64,000 nucleotides of DNA, taken from positions 118,150 through 182,149 of the forward strand of contig SVOT01000003.1 of the NCBI GenBank assembly GCA_015066225.1, read 5' to 3'. The position numbers and the translations under genes are program-made. This document shows, one piece after another, positions 59,668 through 64,000 of the stretch (its first letter is position 1; each line of letters opens with the position of its first letter). The DNA comes from Oscillospiraceae bacterium (lineage in GTDB: Bacteria > Bacillota > Clostridia > Oscillospirales > Acutalibacteraceae). The notes beneath the pieces were generated by a model. It was not told the origin of the DNA. It did no database searches and saw nothing but the letters and a program-made list of their open reading frames with translations.

Positions 59668-61173
59668 TTATTGTTCATTCACATAACTGACAATTCCGTC
59701 GAAAATGCCCTTTGCTATGTATTTCTGCCCGCTTGCAGAGTTCTGAATTCTGAAATCCGAGGAATTGGATATAAACCCGCATTCCACAAGAACCGACGGG
59801 CAATTTTCAACCCTTGTCACCCTGAACGGATAAAAATGACTACCCTTATTTTTCATATTGTAGCCAATATTATCCTTGAGAGCTTTCGGCAGGCTTTGCG
59901 AAATACTTTCTGCCAGCTCGCCCGAATAGCTTGTGTAATAATAGACCGAGGAGCCGTTTGCCGACCTGTCGCTGAGAGAATCAAGGTGAATTGAAATCAG
60001 CATATCGGGGTCGTTTTTTATTGTGCTGAGCCGTCGTTCTTCAATTTCGGGCACGGTGCTGCCGTTATCCCTCGAGAACACAACGGTTGTGCCCGCATCC
60101 TCAAGATAATTTTTTAATTGGCTTGCAATTTTATAGGTTATGTCTTTTTCATAGACGCCTGTACCCGAGCCTGCGCCGGGCTCCTTACCGCCGTGACCGG
60201 GGTCAAGCTCAATAACCATCCCATTAAGACTGTCTGCCGGCTCCTTGAAGGAAATCACAAGGTAATTATCCTTGTCGTAATATGTAGTGTAGCCGTAAAA
60301 ATCACCCTGCTCCCTGAGATACACTCTGAGGGTGGCAGTTTTATCGTCGTTTATTATCCATTTGCAGGATTTCACAACATCGCTGTCGGGGAATGCAGGT
60401 GCACCGCTTGCAGCCTTTGTATAGTAAAAGGTGAAATCAATATATTTGGGTGTGAAGCCGCCGCTGATATTAAACTCACGCCCATCGTAGCCCTTTTCGT
60501 AGCTCTGTGGCTTCAGCACGGCGTTAAACGGGACTCGCCAATCAAGGGCAAGAAACATTTTTGTTGAACCGCCCTTTGTTTTTACAAGGGTCATAGCCTC
60601 AATTTTGTTATAGGGCATTTTGTAGCCCGTAAAGGTTTTGACCTCGTTGGCATAGACACGTCTGCCAGATTTCAGATTATAAAACTGTTTACCGCTTCCG
60701 CTGTCTGTGAGAAGCTCTGAATCCAGCATATCAAAGGTGCCCTTCGGCAGAGTTGTGAACAAGGGGCTCGATTTATCATTGAGAACCGTTGAGGGAAAGG
60801 TTTCAGCACAATACTCTGTCACCTTACAGAATTTAACACGGGTATCGCTGCCTTGATTTTTTGTGGGTGTTATTTGCTCCACAGGGGACAAAACCCGCAC
60901 CGAGTCAATATCCACGCTTTTTTCGAGAATCACCCTCACATCGTCGAGAGTGATTGCGCCGTCAGAATCCATATCACCGGAAACAAGCTGTGCGCCGGTG
61001 GGCGTTTTTACGGATGAAGCAAATTTCAATGCAATTCGTGCATCCTTAAGACTGATTTTTCCATCGCTGTTTATGTCGCCTTTTATACCCGCCGCCTGTG
61101 CGGAAACGGTGAACACAAAAGCACCGAAAAGGCAAAAACAGGTCAACAATATTTTCTTTAAATGCTTTTTCAT
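59668..61173 (-). CDS. Secreted N-acetylmuramoyl-L-alanine amidase with N-terminal dockerin-type module
   Basis: 501 residues. Signal peptide (ILLTCFCLFGAFVFTVSAQA, cut near 27), then a dockerin type I-like double repeat at about 30-92: GDINSDGKISLKDARIALKF and GDMDSDGAITLDDVRVILEK, each with the Asp/Asn calcium loop. A beta-rich middle (about 100-320) resembles AMIN or copper-oxidase-like strands. The C-terminal Amidase_3 domain has the zinc ligands in LDPGHGGKEPG (His), EIEERR (Glu), SIHLDS (His) and the catalytic glutamate in VLVECGFISN. It cleaves the peptide from muramic acid. The start codon is 1 base from the stop of the upstream glucosaminidase. Confidence 0.93.
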   Translation of the reverse strand: MKKHLKKILLTCFCLFGAFVFTVSAQAAGIKGDINSDGKISLKDARIALKFASSVKTPTGAQLVSGDMDSDGAITLDDVRVILEKSVDIDSVRVLSPVEQITPTKNQGSDTRVKFCKVTEYCAETFPSTVLNDKSSPLFTTLPKGTFDMLDSELLTDSGSGKQFYNLKSGRRVYANEVKTFTGYKMPYNKIEAMTLVKTKGGSTKMFLALDWRVPFNAVLKPQSYEKGYDGREFNISGGFTPKYIDFTFYYTKAASGAPAFPDSDVVKSCKWIINDDKTATLRVYLREQGDFYGYTTYYDKDNYLVISFKEPADSLNGMVIELDPGHGGKEPGAGSGTGVYEKDITYKIASQLKNYLEDAGTTVVFSRDNGSTVPEIEERRLSTIKNDPDMLISIHLDSLSDRSANGSSVYYYTSYSGELAESISQSLPKALKDNIGYNMKNKGSHFYPFRVTRVENCPSVLVECGFISNSSDFRIQNSASGQKYIAKGIFDGIVSYVNEQ

Positions 61174-61174
61174 T

Positions 61175-63622
61175 TTATGAACCGTACGCCTCTTTCATCG
61201 CCGCCCGTGACATTGAGCCAACGAGACCGTCTGTGTCGAGCTTGTAATCGGTCTGAAATTCGATAACTGCAGAATATGTAGTGGGACCAAACTGACCGTC
61301 TATTCCGCTTTCTGACAAATATCCCAGCTTCCAGAGATACCATTGAACCCATTTTACCGGCTCGCCGGAGTCATTCTGCCTTACGGTGGCGGTGGGCTCA
61401 GCGTATGGGCAGGTCTCCTTTGTCTGTGTCACCTTTACGTATTGAGCGTAGGCATAGCCTGTGTATTCCTTGCCGTCCTTTGTGACCTTGATTTTATACC
61501 AATCGCCGGTTTCGCCCAGTATTGTGACCTTGTCACCGTTATACAGCTCGACAACAACCGCGCCGTCAGTGCTTGCACTTTCTCTTACGTTGAGATAGCC
61601 GTCGGTAAGCGTAACAACGCCGCTTTTTGTAACCGCTTCACCTGTTGTTTTTGCCGAAACCGCCGCAGAATACTCTGAATAGAAGCTCCTGCTGTCGGTT
61701 GTTATATATGCACGGATTTTATATTTATAGGTTGTTCCGCTTGAAACTGTTGAATCGGTATATGTATTTGATGAGGTTTTGCCGACCTCGGTGTATTTAG
61801 CCGTTACACTATCGTACCTGTAAACAACGTATTTAACACCGTCAACAGCAGTCCATTTAAGCTTAACCGTATCATCGGTTTTCGAAGCAACGGCAACACC
61901 CGTTGGGGCTTTGGGGGCAAGCGCACCATAGAAAACGGAGCTGTATTTTGAATAAACCGTTTCGCCCTCGTCGTTGACGTAATATGCCCTGACCTTATAT
62001 TTTGCCGTCTCACCTGCTTTAAGAGCTGAATCGGTATAAGAAAGGTCTGTTGTGGTTTTAACACGAACGTATTCCTTTGCGGTGGTGTCGTATTTATAAA
62101 CCTGGTATTTTTCAGCAAGCTGTAAAGACTCCCATTTAAGTGTGAGCGCTGATGCCGTTGAGGAGGAATCGCCCAAATCGGGCTTTGACTGTTTGAAGGC
62201 CTCCTCCCTTGTAAGGTCTGCATTCGGCATATTTTCAAAAACCGGAATACAGAATTCTTTTGCGGTTGCCGTTATTCCCGCATCCTTGTATGCCTCATAC
62301 GTATGCTCGGATTCAAACGCCGCAGCCCTCACGTTTGCCATATATTCGTGGAAATGAATATTTTCGGAGTTGGGGTTGACGTTGAATTTCTGCAAATAGC
62401 CTGTGAACTGAAACTCGGAGAATGATTCGTAAATATATTTTGCGCCGTAGTAGATTGATTTATAGGGGTTGTCCCACGGTCTGCCGTATGAGGTTTCGGC
62501 AGAAATTTTTGATTTGAGAATGAATCCCTTATAGGTTGTACCGCCTACAATAGCTTTGACCTTATAAAAATCGCCGCTTTTACCCATATAGTAAAGCTCC
62601 GTGCCCGAGGGAACGGTAACAACAACCGTTGCATCGGTGGAAGCTGATTTATACATCGACACCTTTGCAGCTGCCTTCATTTCACCGTTTGCCCACTTGA
62701 GCCCATCTGCCGCACCTGTATAGGCACGGATGTTATAGTAGTTATAAATGCCGTTATAGGGTGAGTTTTCACCGCTTGCTCCGCCCGCATTTGATGGCGA
62801 GGTTGAGCCAACCTCCTGCACAATTTTTGATGCAAGGTAATATGCGCTGATGTTGTTTTTTTCCGCCGAATAAAGTATTGCTTCGGAATATTTCATTGTT
62901 TTATCGTCTTTTTTATATGTTTTTTCGTTACCGTTTGCGTCAAGATATTTAATTGAGCTGTCGTGCATCCAGGTGCCGTCAAGAATAGCTTCGATACCCG
63001 TGATAGTTTGATTTTCATTAAAAGCCGTGCTTTCAAATTGGAAAATCTGCTTCTCGTTAAGGAAGTTTCGGGGATCCATATAATATTTAACAGCTTGCTC
63101 AGAAGCACTGACCCAGCTTGGCTTTTCCTGAACAACGCCCTTACATTTGCTGCAGGTACATTTGAATTCTGCTTTGACGTCATTTTCAATAAGCTGTTTG
63201 TTGTGGGGATCTCTTTCGCCGTTTACCGCTGTCTGCCAATCAAGCCCCGTCATAAAAGGAACAAACTGCCAATTAGGGTATTTTTCGTGAAGATCCACGA
63301 GATACTCAACATAAGAAACGGGGAAGCCCGCCTGAAGCATCTGCTCCTCAAAAGAAAGCAAATCAACCGCCATCATCAATACACCACGCACGTCGTCTAT
63401 AGTGATTTCACCGTCGTGGTTTATGTCTGCCGTTTTTTCTTCATTTGCTGTGGGTGTCTCTATGCCCGAAGCGAAACGAAGCACAAGCCTTGCGTCGGCT
63501 GTTGTTATTTTGCCGTCCCTGTCAACGTCACCGCTGATTTCAACCGCCGATACCACAGGGGCTATTATGAAACATGAAATTATAACAAGCAGAATTGCTG
63601 TAAGCTTAACGCCTTTTTTCAT
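61175..63622 (-). CDS. Secreted dockerin-bearing endo-beta-N-acetylglucosaminidase with SH3, fibronectin and peptidoglycan-binding modules
   Basis: 815 residues. Signal peptide (about 1-27), dockerin-like double repeat about 30-90 (GDVDRDGKITTADARLVL and ADINHDGEITIDDVRGVL), catalytic glucosaminidase region about 100-450 (YYMDPRNFLNEKQIFQFES, catalytic Glu candidates in ASKIVQEVGS). A bacterial SH3 module is inserted near 300-370 (KSASTDATVVVTVPSG). Two fibronectin type III modules (about 485-660), a second SH3 (about 665-730) and a C-terminal peptidoglycan-binding domain (GIDGQFGPTTYSAVIEFQ) follow. A cysteine cluster CTCSKCKG near 165 is an unusual insertion. It cuts glycan strands during wall turnover. 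It forms an operon with the amidase. Confidence 0.92.
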   Translation of the reverse strand: MKKGVKLTAILLVIISCFIIAPVVSAVEISGDVDRDGKITTADARLVLRFASGIETPTANEEKTADINHDGEITIDDVRGVLMMAVDLLSFEEQMLQAGFPVSYVEYLVDLHEKYPNWQFVPFMTGLDWQTAVNGERDPHNKQLIENDVKAEFKCTCSKCKGVVQEKPSWVSASEQAVKYYMDPRNFLNEKQIFQFESTAFNENQTITGIEAILDGTWMHDSSIKYLDANGNEKTYKKDDKTMKYSEAILYSAEKNNISAYYLASKIVQEVGSTSPSNAGGASGENSPYNGIYNYYNIRAYTGAADGLKWANGEMKAAAKVSMYKSASTDATVVVTVPSGTELYYMGKSGDFYKVKAIVGGTTYKGFILKSKISAETSYGRPWDNPYKSIYYGAKYIYESFSEFQFTGYLQKFNVNPNSENIHFHEYMANVRAAAFESEHTYEAYKDAGITATAKEFCIPVFENMPNADLTREEAFKQSKPDLGDSSSTASALTLKWESLQLAEKYQVYKYDTTAKEYVRVKTTTDLSYTDSALKAGETAKYKVRAYYVNDEGETVYSKYSSVFYGALAPKAPTGVAVASKTDDTVKLKWTAVDGVKYVVYRYDSVTAKYTEVGKTSSNTYTDSTVSSGTTYKYKIRAYITTDSRSFYSEYSAAVSAKTTGEAVTKSGVVTLTDGYLNVRESASTDGAVVVELYNGDKVTILGETGDWYKIKVTKDGKEYTGYAYAQYVKVTQTKETCPYAEPTATVRQNDSGEPVKWVQWYLWKLGYLSESGIDGQFGPTTYSAVIEFQTDYKLDTDGLVGSMSRAAMKEAYGS

Positions 63623-63779
63623 AGTAACCTCCTTCGCCTTTCAATAAATTCGAGTACATTCATATTCATTTTACCATATTGAACGGGTTTTTTATTTCTT
63701 TTTTAGAACATAAGCCTGTTTTGACCAAATCAACCTATGCATAAATATGACATAACCCCATATCAAGAATTGACAATCG

Positions 63780-64000
63780 GCACGAAATACCCCGACAATT
63801 ATGCATTACGAATTTATAATCGCCGTGCGCAGCACCCGAAACTTGCCACTTCCAACCTGCCACTAAAACGTAGGGGACGGTCTTGACCGTCCCGCAAAAA
63901 TCGAATCACAAACGGGCGGGTCAAGACCCGCCCCTACAATATCTATCCCAACAACAAATTAATACAATCGGCGCAAAGCGCCCCGAAACCTGCCACTTGC
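63780..64000. repeat. Mosaic intergenic repeat block 5 (runs off the window)
   Basis: No gene in 63623-64000. After an AT-rich upstream region with no promoter I can assign, the block has GCGCAGCACCCGAAACTTGCC (63825), the GGGGACGGTCTTGACCGTCCC palindrome (63873-63892) followed by GGGCGGGTCAAGACCCGCCC (63922-63941), then AATTAATACAATCGGCGC with AGCGCCCCGAAACCTGCC (63956-63996). It has the same modules as the blocks near 21, 28, 41 and 55 kb. Confidence 0.8.

Noticed and set aside
59668..63622. Part of a cellulosome gene cluster
   Set aside because: Only the dockerin-like modules suggest it; the catalytic domains are for peptidoglycan and no cohesin or scaffoldin is in the window.
1..64000. 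Prophage, integrative element or insertion sequence
   Set aside because: No integrase, transposase, terminase or structural gene was seen on either strand; accessory-looking DNA is limited to repeats.

Overview
The window looks like a chromosome segment from a spore-forming, monoderm member of the Clostridia, most likely an Oscillospiraceae/Ruminococcaceae-type gut anaerobe. The grounds are spoIIGA-sigE, the yaaL-bofA pair, dockerin-bearing secreted wall hydrolases, a T-box leader, an aspS-gatCAB type operon, a ferredoxin:thioredoxin reductase-like protein and glycoside-degrading genes. The taxonomic call is inference. I saw no prophage, insertion sequence, CRISPR array or rRNA operon.

Layout. 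1-4.8 kb (minus strand): an FtsX-type ABC exporter (permease cut by the left edge) and a wall-synthesis pair, an FHA-FtsW/RodA fusion plus a class B penicillin-binding protein. 4.9-11.7 kb (plus): galM, a membrane-anchored surface protein, and a two-component system followed by an HtrA-type protease. 11.7-19.9 kb (minus): a TtcA-like thiolase, a small membrane protein, a MalY/PatB-like PLP enzyme, a YhhN-family membrane protein, two paralogous secreted proteins with different low-complexity linkers, and glycogen phosphorylase. 20.1-21.4 kb: two tRNA-Ser genes, a tandem array built from the 3' end of the second one, and mosaic intergenic repeats.

21.4-27.5 kb (minus) is the most unusual locus. 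A T-box leader precedes a fusion of non-discriminating-type AspRS with GatC, then a GatA-like protein that has lost all three amidase catalytic residues, then an intact-looking GatB, then an asparaginase-family protein. It reads as a rearranged tRNA-dependent amidation (transamidosome) operon whose ammonia source cannot be its own GatA.

27.6-28.1 kb carries tRNA-Gln, an iterated-hairpin array and repeats. 28.1-38 kb holds housekeeping genes: an RlmI-like methyltransferase, bofA/yaaL, hemW, and a long minus-strand operon tmk-DUF2156-GNAT-DJ1-FTHF cycloligase-mltG-apbE, plus trxA with an FTR-like protein. 38-41.5 kb has a DUF436 protein, two membrane proteins, an EEP-family protein and tRNA-Ser(GGA) with its own tail-copy repeats. 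41.6-49.8 kb (plus) has a membrane protein, an iron-dependent alcohol dehydrogenase, a DnaQ-like exonuclease, GH2 beta-galactosidase, a GPH sugar symporter with an operator-like palindrome, and a DUF308 protein. 49.8-55.2 kb has yfbR, a GH38 alpha-mannosidase, and divergently an IMP dehydrogenase of the Tritrichomonas foetus type. 55.2-64 kb has mosaic repeats, an esterase, sigE/spoIIGA, nagA, and two dockerin-bearing peptidoglycan hydrolases, ending in another repeat block.

All calls come from reading the sequence; no database search was run. Alignments to known families are from memory and by eye.
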